Shown here in pieces: positions 1 to 11,179 of a DNA stretch of 64,000 bases. Both the position numbers and the translations under genes were made by a program. This stretch comes from Silene conica (Eukaryota; Streptophyta; Magnoliopsida; Caryophyllales; Caryophyllaceae), in the NCBI GenBank assembly GCA_029255685.2, contig CM055313.2, positions 76,858,641 to 76,922,640 of the forward strand, read 5' to 3'. How positions within the stretch are numbered: the first letter of the stretch is position 1; each line of letters opens with the position of its first letter. The notes beneath the pieces were generated by a model. That model was not told the DNA's origin and did no database searches. It worked only from the letters and a program-made list of their open reading frames with translations.

Positions 1-28
1 ATGTTCCGACGCGATCACTATCATACAT

Positions 29-178
29 GTCTGGGCTCAGAGGCCAGCTTAAGGCATATCCCAGACACGACAAACATACACATATAGGGCTCAGAGGCCA
101 GCTTAAGGCATATCCCCATATATGGCAAACAACTCACGTATTAAGCTCAGAGGCCAGCTTAAGGCATACCTTAATACG
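29..178. repeat. Three stem-loops with constant loop and changing stems
   Basis: Three copies of the core CTCAGAGGCCAGCTTAAGGC lie about 55 bp apart. Each is bracketed by a different inverted repeat: GTCTGGG/CCCAGAC (29-35 with 60-66), CATATAGGG/CCCCATATATG (81-89 with 114-124, one bulge) and CGTATTAAG/CTTAATACG (137-145 with 170-178). The stems share no sequence, yet each pairs with itself. Seen directly; function unknown. Confidence 0.85.
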
Positions 179-475
179 CATCAATACAATTTCATCCAAG
201 TCTATGAACTAAGCTATAGTTCTATTTTTCTTAACCTCTAATCAACACTTAATTGATCCCGGGAACTAAGTTGAGGGAGAGCCGGTCTCCCTTCCGGTTG
301 CCCGGCCGGGGGGTCTCTATCCTCACTCCATTCCCGAACCCAATATGGTATTGCCCATCCTCCGGGGACCTCAAATACATGTCAAAGGTATACAAAACGA
401 GTTTCAGTCAAAACCGATCAACCATTTGAAAGTTACGATTAAATTCCAAAAACTCAAAATAGCCTACAGGGGTCC

Positions 476-869
476 CCAGCCGGTCGGCAGGCAGCCGGTC
501 TGCCGGCTGGTGATCCCTCAGCCCACACTTCTTTTCCCAAAAACGAGAAACACCACAAAGGACTCCCAGCCGGTCGGCAGGCAGCCGGTCGGCCGGCTGG
601 GAACCCCATTCCCTAGCCTTTACTAAAATTCGTATCCATCCCCATATGCACTCCCAGCCGACTGGCAGGCGGCCGGTCTGCCGGCTGGGCTCCCATCTAT
701 CTATGGTTTACGCAAGACAAACACGACACAAAGGGACTACCAGCCGGTCGGCAGGCAGCCGGTCGGCCGGCTGGCAGTTCAAAGCCTTTTTCCCAAAAAT
801 TTCAAAAAACACAAAGACGCGCTCTCAGCCGGTCGACCGGCGGCCGGTTGGTCGACCGGCTCAGAGAGC
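476..869. repeat. Five GC-rich inverted repeats, period about 87 bp
   Basis: Four units begin with CCAGCCG(G) and end with CCGGCTGG (476-510, 566-600, 654-688, 740-774), each around a related GGCAGGC core. The fifth (821-869) has AGCCGGTCGAC pairing with GTCGACCGGCT, plus an outer GCTCTC/GAGAGC stem. Starts are 86 to 90 bp apart and the spacers are unrelated AT-rich sequence. Arginine- and proline-rich reading frames through this stretch are by-products of the repeat. Confidence 0.85.
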
Positions 870-1568
870 TTGTGCACAAAAACGTGATTTTCAGACCATA
901 AGAAATTACCACAATTCGATCTACCAACTTCAATATTATTACATATGATGTATACCCAACATTCCTAATCATCAAATACGACTTATCTACCAGCAATTAA
1001 TTCCCGTAACAATCCTCAAATGAATTCCATGAGTATCCGTCGCAAAATGAGAAAAACTGCAAATATGCTTACGAACATATAACAACACTTAAAAGCATGA
1101 AATCTTCACATAGCAAACACCCTAAACATATTACTAAGTCCTTTAATCAATGTAGATCAACAAAAACGGAAATCAACACAAGAATCACAACAAACATGCT
1201 AATATACACATAAAGGCCGATTTATCTCATTATCGTCACCTTTCGAGCTAATCCGGCTAAAGATCGTCTTCAACAACGTAGCTATCGGTCTCTGGATCCT
1301 CCAAGCCAACACCTACAAGCATAGAAAAGGATTTTAAGCCCTTAAAACGGAGTTAAGAGAAAACAGCCCGTTTTTCAAAGTCGACGAAATGAAAAACGAA
1401 AGTGATGGATGACTAGGAAATCGAACGAGGATTCCGAAAACGTACTTACTTTTGCGATTTGAAGAACGGATGAGAAGAATTTCACCAAAGAAGGAGAGGT
1501 TTTATGGAGGTTTTGAGGATATTTAGTTTACAGTGGAAATGAATTGTTGAAGGTTGAAGATGTCGACA

Positions 1569-1577
1569 TATTTTATA
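1569..1577 (-). promoter_or_regulatory. Candidate TATA box of the minus-strand LTR
   Basis: TATAAAATA on the minus strand, about 245 bp inside the LTR start at 1819. The position suits a U3 promoter, and the orientation agrees with the TGTAACATCCCG terminus. Motif match only. Confidence 0.4.
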
Positions 1578-1819
1578 AGTAGGGTACAATGAGGTGTCCT
1601 TTCCGTCTTGCTTAAACGGTTACGGATTTTGGAAGCGGTTATTTAAGTCGGGCCTTTAAACAATGCCAAGTTGTATTCGTCTTAAGGACTGGAGGTTCTT
1701 AAGACGGATCTTACTTATTAAATTAAAGTCTTTCGAAATAAATTACTAAATTATTATTTTATTACTTAAAACGATTTAAAATGCTTAAATTAGATTTTAC
1801 GAAAATACGGGATGTTACA

Positions 1820-2395
1820 TGGGTACGTATACACAAATTACCAATGAAATTCTGGGGTAATTGTTTACCCAAACTCGCAAACCTTATAGGCAATTACATT
1901 CGACAAGATGACTTTACAAAGAATAAGACGAGATTGGGGTTTGCTAGGGTTTTGGTGGAAGTGCAAGTTGATCAAACCTTTCCTGATCAACTGAGTTTTC
2001 GTGATGAAAAGGGGCAGGTTATCAGTCTTGATCTTGAATATGACTGGAAGCCAAGCCTTTGCTCAGAATGCAAATTGTTAGGGCATGAAAGGAAGGATGG
2101 CAGGAAACTAAGGAAACCACATGTACGTCAACAGCGGGTACTTAAGAAAGTGCAGCCTAAGAGTGGAATGGTGCCCCTAATTGCTTCATTACCAGCTGCC
2201 AGAACTGAGGAAGGGGCTGGGACTAATGCACAGGCAGGCTCACAATGCAGTGAAACAACTGACAACTATGAAGATGGGGGTGGAGTCAGTCCTACTTACA
2301 AACAAAAATTAGTAGGTCAGAGTTCACAAAGGCAGAGAGCAGTAGCAGGTACTCCAATCCAATCTCCCAATGATAGTAGGATTTTGGAATATTAG
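1820..2395 (+). pseudogene. LINE-A ORF1 C-terminal part (DUF4283/zinc-knuckle type), truncated
   Basis: The frame starts directly at the LTR border with WVRIHKLPMKFWG and aligns along its length with the ORF1 of LINE-B, so the N-terminal half was removed by the LTR insertion. The zinc knuckle reads CSECKLLGHERKDG: the last cysteine of the CX2CX4HX4C pattern has become glycine, whereas LINE-B keeps CTKCKRLGHEHENC. ORF1 proteins of plant L1 elements bind RNA in the retrotransposition particle; this copy lacks an intact knuckle. It ends at 2395 and overlaps the ORF2 start at 2370, as the family's compact layout predicts. Any methionine before position 1820 belongs to the LTR, not to the LINE. 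Confidence 0.85.
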
Positions 2396-4620
2396 AGGGA
2401 CGAATATGCCCTCAAAACAGGAGTTTGTATATAGTTTTTTGAATAAGAATAAAGTTGGGTTATTTGCTTTGCTTGAAACCAAAGTGAAAGCCAGTAATTA
2501 TAATTTAGTTATGAATAAAGGTTTTTCCAAGTGGAGTGTTACTACTAATAACAATCAGCATCATGTATGGTGGCCGTGTGTGGGTGCTTTGGGACCCCCT
2601 TCAATGCCAGGTACAAGTGCTCAAATATACTGCACAACTGATCCATTGTCAGGTGCAGAATTTAGAGACTATGAAATAGTTTGCAGTTACCTTCGTTTAT
2701 GCTTTCAATCATGTAAGGGAGAGGGAAGATCTGTGGGAGGACATTATTGAGATTAGTCACTCTATTCAAAGCCCCTGGATGGTGGGGGGTGACTTCAATT
2801 GTGTGTTGAATCCTGAGGAAAGGTTAGGAGGGGGTTTCAGCCTAGCAGAAGCTAATCCATTTCAGGACTGTATAGACAGATGTGAACTGATGGACAGTCC
2901 AAGTGAAGGTGCCTTCTTCACCTTGAACAATAAACAACCTCTTGAGACAAGAGTGTTTAGTAGGCTGGATAAGGTCTTAATCAACCAAGAATGGCTGACT
3001 GAGTTTGAGGACTATAAAGCCAACTTCCTGCCATCAGGGGACTTTGATCACTCCCCTTGTATACTGGCTATGATACCTCAGCATCAGAGAAACAATAGGA
3101 GTTTCAAGTACTATGATAAGTGGAGTCAGGCCCCCAAGTTTCATGATATTGTCAAGGAGTCATGGTCAGAAGGAGTGCAAGGAACCCCTATGTTTCAGCT
3201 AGTTACAAAGCTGAAGAGACTGAAATGGCCCCTTAAGCAGCTTAATAAGGAAAGGTTTGAGGGTATAGAGCATCAAGCAGACATAGCATAGACTAGGCTT
3301 ATTGAAATTCAGAAACAACTATGTCAAAGACCCACTGATGCCATGCTGATAGAGCAAGAATTACATGTGCATGAGCAGTATAGGAGGTTGGATAAAGCTA
3401 GAATGAGCTTTCTCAGACAAAGAGCTAAAACTACCTGGATTCATGAAGGGGATTGCAACTCAGCTTTCTTTCATGGAACATTGAGAAGTAGGAAAACACA
3501 GAATCAAGTCCATAGAATTCTGGATGAAAATTGACAATGGCAGGAACAACCAGAGACTATACAGCAGGCTTTTCTGGGTTTTTATAAGAAATTGCTTGGG
3601 GAATGCAAGCCTGTGACCAGGATATCCACATCTATTGTGCAGAAGGGTCCTTTATGCACTCCTGAACACTATGCTATGCTGCTAGCCCCTATTTCAGATG
3701 AGGAGATTAAAGCCACCATGTTTAGCATTCCTAATGCTAAAGCACCAGGCCCTGATGGATACAATAGTCACTTCTTTAAGGTCAATTGGCCTTTAATAGG
3801 AGGAGAGGTGTGCACAGCTATTAAGGACTTCTTCCACTATGGACAGATGCTTACTCAGATGAATAATACTGTGCTACTCACAATGCTGCCTAAGATTGAT
3901 AAACCTACCTCAGTTTTCCACTTCCGGCCAATTGCTTGTTGCAACACTGTATATAAATGCATATCCAAACTACTGTGGGTTAGGTTGGCCAAGGTGTTGC
4001 CACATATCATATATCCAACCCAAGGGGGCTTCATCAAAGGCCGTCATATCATGGAGAATATCCTTATATGTCAGGACTTGATAAGACACTATAATAGGAA
4101 AACTGCCACTCCCAGATGTATGCTAAAAACGGACATGCAGAAAGCGTATGACACAGTGGAATGGACATTTTTTAATGAGATGATGGTTGCCCTCCAGTTC
4201 CCCAAGGCTTTTATAACTTTGGTGATGCAATGTGTCACCACTGCCAGCTTCTCTTTAAAACTGAATGGTGATTCTTTTGGTTTTTTCAAGGGCAAACGAG
4301 GCTTGAGGTAAGGGGATCCACTATCCCCGTTGTTGTTTACTATATGTATGGAGTACTTAACCAAACTTCTTCAGCATACAACCACTAACACTGAATTTAA
4401 GTACCATCCTATGTGCAAGGCTATTAAACTAACAAGTCTCATGTTTGCTGACGACTTGTTGTTGTTCAGCAAAGGTGATATTCCATCTATGATGATTTTA
4501 CTGCGCACTTTTTCTACGTTCTCAGTTGCTTCTAGTTTGAAATTAAGCCAAGGGAAGTCGAATATCTATTTTAATGGCATCTCACAGCAAGCAAAGGAGG
4601 ATATTCTTGAAGTTTAAGGG
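2370..4620 (+). pseudogene. LINE-A ORF2, endonuclease and reverse transcriptase part, broken
   Basis: The start MIVGFWNIRG carries the N-terminal apurinic-type endonuclease motif. LLETK, GDFNCV (about 2790) and FDHSPC (about 3045) are the other endonuclease signatures, with D and H of the catalytic core present. The reverse transcriptase follows with KAPGPDGY (about 3740), RPIACCNTVYKCISKL, the KAYDTVEW motif and the catalytic FADD (about 4448). The frame is broken by a frameshift near 2570-2750, stops at 3289 and 3532, a stop in the GLR-GDPLSP motif at 4309 and a stop in the last codons before the gypsy insertion. The remaining part continues at 16301. It is not functional. Confidence 0.88.
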
Positions 4621-6209
4621 TGTAATACTCCGTATTTTGTTGTATTTTATTTTAATATCTTATAATTAGTTTGACGTGTTGATAATTATTTGAACGTGTG
4701 TATTCGATAGTTTAGTTATCGAATCAGTTTTACCGAATAAGTGTTTAGTAGTAAGACCGTGTTTAAATGATGCCGCTGGGCCTTGGAATGCGTGCAACCC
4801 TATGGCCCATATACGATACTTAACACAAAAGAGAAAAAATAGACAAAACACCAGATTACTTCCTCCTGCCGTCATATCTAACACAACACTAAACCCTATT
4901 CTTGACCTAGCAACACTCACACACCCACAATAGTCCCTGCCGCCACATCTGAGAGTAACAAGGAGGGTCGGTCGCGGTGGTTTAGGAGCCCTAGGGTGGT
5001 TCGTTTGCTAGAGCAATAAGGTATGCTCATCATTCCCTTCGTTTTCCTGTCCTTCCTTAGCAGTTTTTCGTGTGTAATCTGGCTAGTATACACGCCTAAG
5101 ATTCCTGTTTTGTGCATTGATTTAATCTATGATATTTGTTAATTATGTGTGGGTCGTGATAGGGTCGTCGTTGACCTCCGTTGGCCGTCGAATATGGCGT
5201 GTATACGCTTGTGTCAGAGTCATCGTCTGAGAGTAGCAAAACAGAGTGCTTGAACGCGGGTAAGTCGTGTGTGTTTTCGATGCGGTCTCTGGGCACGTAT
5301 GGTTATGAGTATTGAGGTACTGGATTGCTGGTAGTCAGGGGTTGGAGTAGTGCTTTTCACGGTGGTTATGGTGCCTGGTGTTGGCGTTGGCAGTGGGTCT
5401 CGTGGTGGTAGCTATAATAGATCATAATTTGAAACAGGGGGAGGTTGCGTGTGGGGTCGCTGGGTTTGGTACGTCTGTGTGGTGGTTATAGGGAGAACCA
5501 GGCAGGGAGATGACCACCCCTGGAACCACCGTGAGTCAGTGGTGACAATGGTGGTGGCCAGAGGAGGTGTGGGTCACGGTGGAGAGAGAGAGGAGCGTGG
5601 AGAAGAGGGTGTTGGAGTTAAATGCTGAAACCAGAACAGATGACGCGTGTACAGGTGGTTTTAGGGTGGTCGTAGTGGTGGATGTGGTGGCCTCTGGCGG
5701 TGTCCAACGCATAGTAGGGATAGAGGGTAGTGTAGGTGAGATCATGAGGGCGGTGGTGGAAGCCGTGGGTGGCCATATTGGTGCTGGTAGGGGCGTGAGT
5801 ATGAGTGTACGCGAGGTCAGTTTATGGTTTGTTGGTTGGGGAGTCGTGAGTCGTGGGGTTTGATCCTTGGATCAATGGCAAAGGGATTGTTGTTAGTTGT
5901 GTTTTATTATTATTCTTATTATTATTATTATTATTATTATTGTTAAAATTATTTTTATTATTATCTTTTTATTTAGTGTTATTATTTTACTATTATCGTT
6001 ATAAAGTCGTATTTCGTGATTTCAATAGTATTTGTTCTATGTAGTGAAGTATATGAGTCGGGAAATCTTTAAGTTAGGAAAGTTTCTATTTATAGAAACT
6101 TTCCATTTATGTCGGGTTTCTATTGTTGGAAACTTCCCGTTTATGGAAGGTATGTATTTATAGAAAGTATACGTTGACTTAAGGGGGTTCGGGAAGTTTA
6201 TTGATTCGT

Positions 6210-6217
6210 TATAAATA
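6210..6217 (+). promoter_or_regulatory. Candidate TATA box in the 5' LTR
   Basis: TATAAATA about 1.59 kb into the LTR. This segment (about 6009-6515) is missing from the rebuilt 3' LTR, so only the 5' LTR keeps the presumed promoter core. Confidence 0.4.
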
Positions 6218-6419
6218 CGTGTTTAGGTAACAGTTTCCGCGTGGAACACCTCTAGCAAGCTTTGGACTTATCTTCATATCTGCTATTCGAGGTAGGGCAA
6301 TTACTGTGGTTAAAATATGGAACATGTTGTTTATTTCTTGTGGTGATTACCATGTTTATCTTATGCTTTAATATGAATGTTATATGAGTTATTCATTTAT
6401 ATCATGCTGTGATACGTTG

Positions 6420-6618
6420 TGGTCGGTGCAGAGTTATTTGACGTTGGATCGGTGCGGAGTTTATTTGGCGTTGGATCGGTGCGGAGTTATTTGACGTTGG
6501 ATCGGTGCGGAGTTTATTTGGCGTTGGATCGGTGCGGAGTTTATTTGGCGTTGGATCGGTGCGGAGTTAATGGCCTTGTGAGCGGTGCGGAGTTATTGGC
6601 CTTGTGATCGGTGCGGAG
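6420..6618 (+). repeat. Tandem array of CGGTGCGGAG-containing units in the LTR
   Basis: About eight units of 25 to 30 bp, each with CGGTGCGGAG followed by TTATTTGRCGTTGGAT, or by the variant TTATTGGCCTTGTG at the 3' side. The 3' LTR tail (15784-15903) has fewer units, so copy number varies between LTRs. Confidence 0.85.
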
Positions 6619-6938
6619 AAGGGATGATTGATCCCAATATATGTAATAGTGTTTGTTTATTTATTTTCCTCTACTCAACCTCGTGGTTGACCCTGTGTAT
6701 TCGTGTGACACCTGTGATGATCCGTGATGGGGAGCAGTTTTGACAGAAAAGGTGGTGCTGTGGGAGCATGGGATGGCGTGAGCACTTGGATGGACCGACT
6801 TAGATGTAGTTCACATACTTTGTAGTTATCAGTTGTACTTTAGTTTCCGCTGTGTAGTATTTGTAACATCGAAGATTAAATTTATCAGTTTTCTATAAAA
6901 TACCTTGGTTTGAGTTACTTTGTTATTCAATACCTCGG

Positions 6939-7270
6939 ATTTTCCGGGATGGTAACAGCTCAATTTACTGAGGATGTCCTTCTAAAGGCTCCTTAATAAA
7001 TCGGGGTGTTACAAAGTGGTATCAGAGCGAACGATCCTCAGGCCTAAATCAAATGAATTGAATAATAATGAACGTAGGAAGAGTCAAATAAAATGAACCC
7101 CGAGATTTTTCGGGATGGTAACAGCTCAATTTACCGAGGATGTCTTGTTAAAGGCTCCTTAATAAATCGGGGTGTTACAAAGTGGTATCAGAGCGAACGA
7201 TCCTCAGGCCTAAATCAAATGAATTGAATAATAATGAACGTAGGAAGAGTCAAATAAAATGAACCCCGAG
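6939..7270 (+). repeat. 166-bp tandem duplication spanning LTR end and primer-binding site
   Basis: The last about 70 bp of the LTR plus the first about 90 bp of the interior occur twice, 166 bp apart. The tRNA-Met primer-binding site TGGTATCAGAGC is therefore present at both 7017-7028 and 7183-7194. Confidence 0.85.
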
Positions 7271-10200
7271 ACGAAACGGTTAGGAGCCCCAAAAAGGAAC
7301 GGGATGAGTTAGGGGCCCCTCACACCAAACCTGGGCCCTTTCTGTTCTGTCTCGGGAACCCAAAGAGAGTAATTGAAGAGTGGGGTAGATTATATAATAA
7401 CCTAGTTAACTTGTACTAATGTTCTTGCAGGAGAAGGAATGAGGTAAGTTATGATATGAAATATGGTTGGTAATATATACTGCGAATCATGAGATTGATG
7501 TTGAATGTTGATTGAGATATACTATTTCTGGTATTGAGGACAAGAGTTTTTGGATATGAGCTTTACTTGTATATGGTGATATGCATGCGGCTATATGATC
7601 CCTGAACCGCTAGGTAGAGATATAGTATAATGATACGTGTACTGAGTTGATGAGCTATGGCTACCTAAAAGGATAGATGTAGGAGAGATATGATCATGAT
7701 TGACTGGAATGGTTGGTAGAGTCAGCTATGTTATGTCGTTATAGAATGTGGAACCAAGTTAAGTCTGATGGGTAAAGCTAGTAGACCGAACCGGATGTCG
7801 TGCCCGTTGATAATTGTCTGTATTGTCCTATGTGTGTATACACTTCTTATTTACATGCCTTACACTTTGCAAGAGTTTACTGATGGGCATACTAGGCAAA
7901 CGTGATCGGAATTTGAGATTTATGATTTTTTTTATTATTTTACTAATTGCTTTAGTAATCCCTGTCTAGTGATATGCGGAACGTGTTGCCCCAAGCCATA
8001 AATGACATGTAGCTATGTGTTACGTTCGTATATATGTGTACAAGTATTGAGTATTTGGTTGGTTCTCGAATTCTTGACTGTGCTCTAGATGACGATTAAA
8101 GTTGGAATGAGGAATGAATATTAATATGGTGCAATGTCCATGCTTTAAATGATATGTCAACGCGTTTCGGAAGATGAATGGTTGAGTTTCGAGGTAGCAA
8201 TGTAAACTTATACAAGAACCAAATTGTTTTAATAAGTTTCCTGGATGTTACCTTGTTTGTACAGGATGCCATCTTAAATGTGTTCCATATTTGAGTATGA
8301 AAATTTTATGTATGACAACCTCCTGAATTGGTGTTACAATGTTGTTGGTTTCATGATTAATATGAGTTATATTTTGAGTGAAATAAATCTTTTAGTTGAC
8401 CGTGGTTAGATTGTTGCTGCACAGTTCCGTTTTGACCCATCTTTTTATAAAAGAAATCATTTAAGACTTGGTTATTGGTTATGCATAATTCCACCTCTAC
8501 TGTTCAGAATGTGCGTTCACGTTTTCAAGATGATAGACCATGTAAAATCTTAATGAGTCGTTATTTAGTTGTGATTCTTGCAAGTTGCCTAATTTTCTGT
8601 TGAATTGCTGTAAAGTTCTTGTTCAGACCGACTGAGTTATGGAAATGGTACTAAATAATTTCCTTGGGATATGCATTCGATTCTTTTTCTATGATTAACT
8701 AGTCCGTTATACTTTCTAAAAACTATGATCGCTCGCACGTTAGCTAGGCTATTATTTAATTATGATTTGGTAAGTTGCTGCGTAATGTTTAATTGTTGAA
8801 ATCGTGAGAGATAAAAGTTTCATATAAAGGTTTAATCAAATGTGATTTAAGTGATGTGACCACGTGATATCCTGATATGACATTAGTAACATGAATAATA
8901 TGCGTATGGTATGAGTATGAACCCTCACTATATGATAGCGTAACCTTGTTTATTTCGTCAAGTTTAATATAGAATTGTTTCAATTATATGTCAAATTTTA
9001 CGACCTCAAAATAACTATGTGCTACTCGTATGTGATGTCAAAAGCATGTTTATCTGAAAGGAGTCTTGCCAAGTGACAGAATGAAATTTAACTAGTCAGT
9101 TTATCAGCATGATATAGTAATCTAATGGTTATACATAATTGTGATTGTGACTATTTGAACAATGTGAATCTTGTTGATGTTCTTTCGTCTATTGATGGTT
9201 TATCACTGTCTAGTTTCCTGTGATTATAAACTTTATCACTTTTCCAAGTATATTGTTATATCATACAGTGAGTTGCATATTGTTATATTTAGAATCTGAT
9301 CATGATGTGTAAGTTATTAATTGTTGGCATACGATTTATGGAAGTATTAGCCTTGTGATTGTTACTTATATCGTTAAAATTTTCATAATTCATGAGTGAA
9401 AAGAACACGGACTTAATAAAGAAGAGTCATCATACCTCAGTGTAGCCTTGTTTCAAGTTGTACCTTGTAAAATTGTCTTTGACACATATTATATTGTCAC
9501 AAACAACCCTTTCAATGTTCAAACATTTCAAAATATTTTCAAAATGACAAACCAGGTTCAAGCTTGATGTTTGATAATTATGGTGATTAGCTGCAAAATG
9601 ACAATCCTGTAGCTATGTGTCGATGAAATCCTGTTTGAATGTTTAATTGCTGCGCATAGTATAAAACCCTTATTGTGCAAGTCATGTATAATAATAGCCT
9701 CATGATATATGATGTAATATGAGTGGGTGGAAATGTAGCTAAGTGATTTGGTTAACTAATTGATATCTGGGGATGTTAAACGATCTTGTGAGTCTATGAG
9801 TTATGTATGTTTTGGGAAACATGTCAATGTTCCATGTTTAATTACGTTAATTAATTTTGCGCTATGTCTTTTCCTAAATATAATTTGCTTCTATAATATG
9901 TTTATGAACATGAAACATTTAATTTGTCAAGTATGAACTATAAGCTTCTTAATTGTTTACATTGTTGTTAGTATATTAAATTGGTGATAAATTTCAAGGG
10001 TGTATGAGTGTTATTTATTCCGAATCTGTTTTACTACGTAACACGATCCTACCGACCCTAATACTTATTATTGTTCGAGGTTATATGTTAAATGATAGTT
10101 GGTATGAGTCTCTTTTGAGTACTGATTTGAGTTGAATATTAGTAGTTGTCCTTTTATTTTGATAGTTAGAATTTTCTATTGATGTGATAATTCTTTTGTT

Positions 10201-10971
10201 TGTGAGATGGGAAAACTTTTAGTAATTGTTTAGTCTGAGTTATGTACAAGTTCTTGTTTTATGGCGTACACGTCCTTGTTTTACGAATAGCGGAATGATA
10301 AGTATATATACAAGTATGTCAACGAACTTGGGAGGTAAGTACTGAGGAGATTGAGTTGCTCGTGAGTCTAGAACAAGACCATAAATGATGTTGTGTTGAG
10401 ATTACAGTTCAGTGTCTTATCGGGTTGTCTCATTCTTTGACCTTGACTCGTGAGTGAGTAGCTTAGAGTTTTACTCTCTAAGTGTTCAGCAGTTCCTATC
10501 ATAGGACATTTGACAGTATTGATATTGAAATCAAGATGGGAATTGGTTGCTGGTATTGGGTATATCTCGAGTTTGAAATCGATATGGGGATGGAAGTATT
10601 GATTGCGGTTTTATTCCGTCAGTTCACTCACCTCTCGTTTTGGACTCAGATGTGACGATGAGTGCGATACTTGGTTACTTGGAATTAAATTTTATGAGGT
10701 AAAGTGATGAGTAAGATGGAGTAGTGTGTTAGAATGTTTATGGGGTTACGGGGACGTAACCATGTTTTAAGGAGGATAGGATTGTAAAATCTTTTTAGCT
10801 TACGATATGACTAGTTGCTATGACATGGCTAATTGGTGTGTCATGATTGTTTGAATATACTTGATGGCCCTGTTACTTATGTTATGCATCTTATTGGTGG
10901 TAGATGTTATGTCGTGTCTTGTTTTGTATTTATTGCATGCCTAGTAACCAGGTTGATAACCATAGGATGGT
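7271..10971. other. Gypsy element interior, no coding capacity seen
   Basis: 3.7 kb of AT-rich DNA with stops in every frame. No gag zinc knuckle, protease, reverse transcriptase or integrase motif could be found. A second, slightly diverged copy of about 7555-9508 lies at 13822-15783. Confidence 0.7.
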
Positions 10972-11179
10972 GAACTTCGGGACGAAGTTCATTTTAAGGG
11001 GGGAAGACTGTAATACCCCGTAGCTTCATAGTTCGTGATAATGAGTTCACTTATGTTAATTGTCTTATTAGGGTGTTTTAGGTTTCGAGCCTATATAAGT
11101 ATGTGATATAGGTTGTAATCACGGTGATATATGTGTGTGGTTGAACTTCGGGACGAAGTTCATTTTAAGGGGGGAAGAC
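10972..11179 (+). repeat. Duplicated polypurine-tract module (171 bp apart)
   Basis: GAACTTCGGGACGAAGTTC followed by ATTTTAAGGGGGGAAGAC occurs at 10972 and again at 11143. The first copy is followed by TGTAATACCCCGTAGC, which looks like the start of a different LTR variant; the second is followed by the real 3' LTR at 11180. Confidence 0.85.

Larger units (their letters stand above)
1..1819 (-). mobile_element. Ty3/gypsy-type LTR, minus strand, partial (runs off left edge)
   Basis: The right boundary is sharp. Read on the minus strand the element begins TGTAACATCCCG, a common start for plant gypsy LTRs, and the next base to the right (1820) continues a LINE ORF1 reading frame, so this LTR was inserted into LINE-A. 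A TATAAAATA box lies about 245 bp inside it on the minus strand, as expected for U3. No tRNA-Met primer-binding site (gctctgatacca on the plus strand) was found to the left, so the LTR either exceeds 1.8 kb or its inner end is diverged or outside the window. It contains two stem-loop arrays (29-178 and 476-869). Clade assignment is inference from the terminal bases only. Confidence 0.7.
4621..7013 (+). repeat. 5' LTR of the gypsy element
   Basis: 2393 bp, TG...CA. It contains a TTATTA-type microsatellite (5906-5942), a TATAAATA box (6210-6217) and a tandem 28-bp-type repeat (6420-6618). Leucine-rich and valine-rich reading frames inside it come from the microsatellite and G-rich DNA and are repeated in the 3' LTR; they are not genes. 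Confidence 0.88.

Noticed and set aside
29..178. CRISPR-like array (short repeats with spacers)
   Set aside because: Only three repeats, uneven spacers, no cas genes, plant transposon context. The spacers form stems with each other, unlike CRISPR spacers.
345..948. Open frames rich in QPVGRQPVG
   Set aside because: They are translations of the GC-rich inverted repeats; no domain, no homologous protein signal and the DNA symmetry explains them.
5536..6044. Valine-rich and leucine-rich frames in the gypsy 5' LTR, repeated at 12009-12696
   Set aside because: They lie in G-rich LTR DNA and a TTATTA microsatellite; the second copy is just the 3' LTR. No membrane protein is implied.
8789..8983. 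64-aa frame repeated at 15062-15256
   Set aside because: Repetition is due to the duplicated gypsy interior, not to a conserved gene; no start context or domain.
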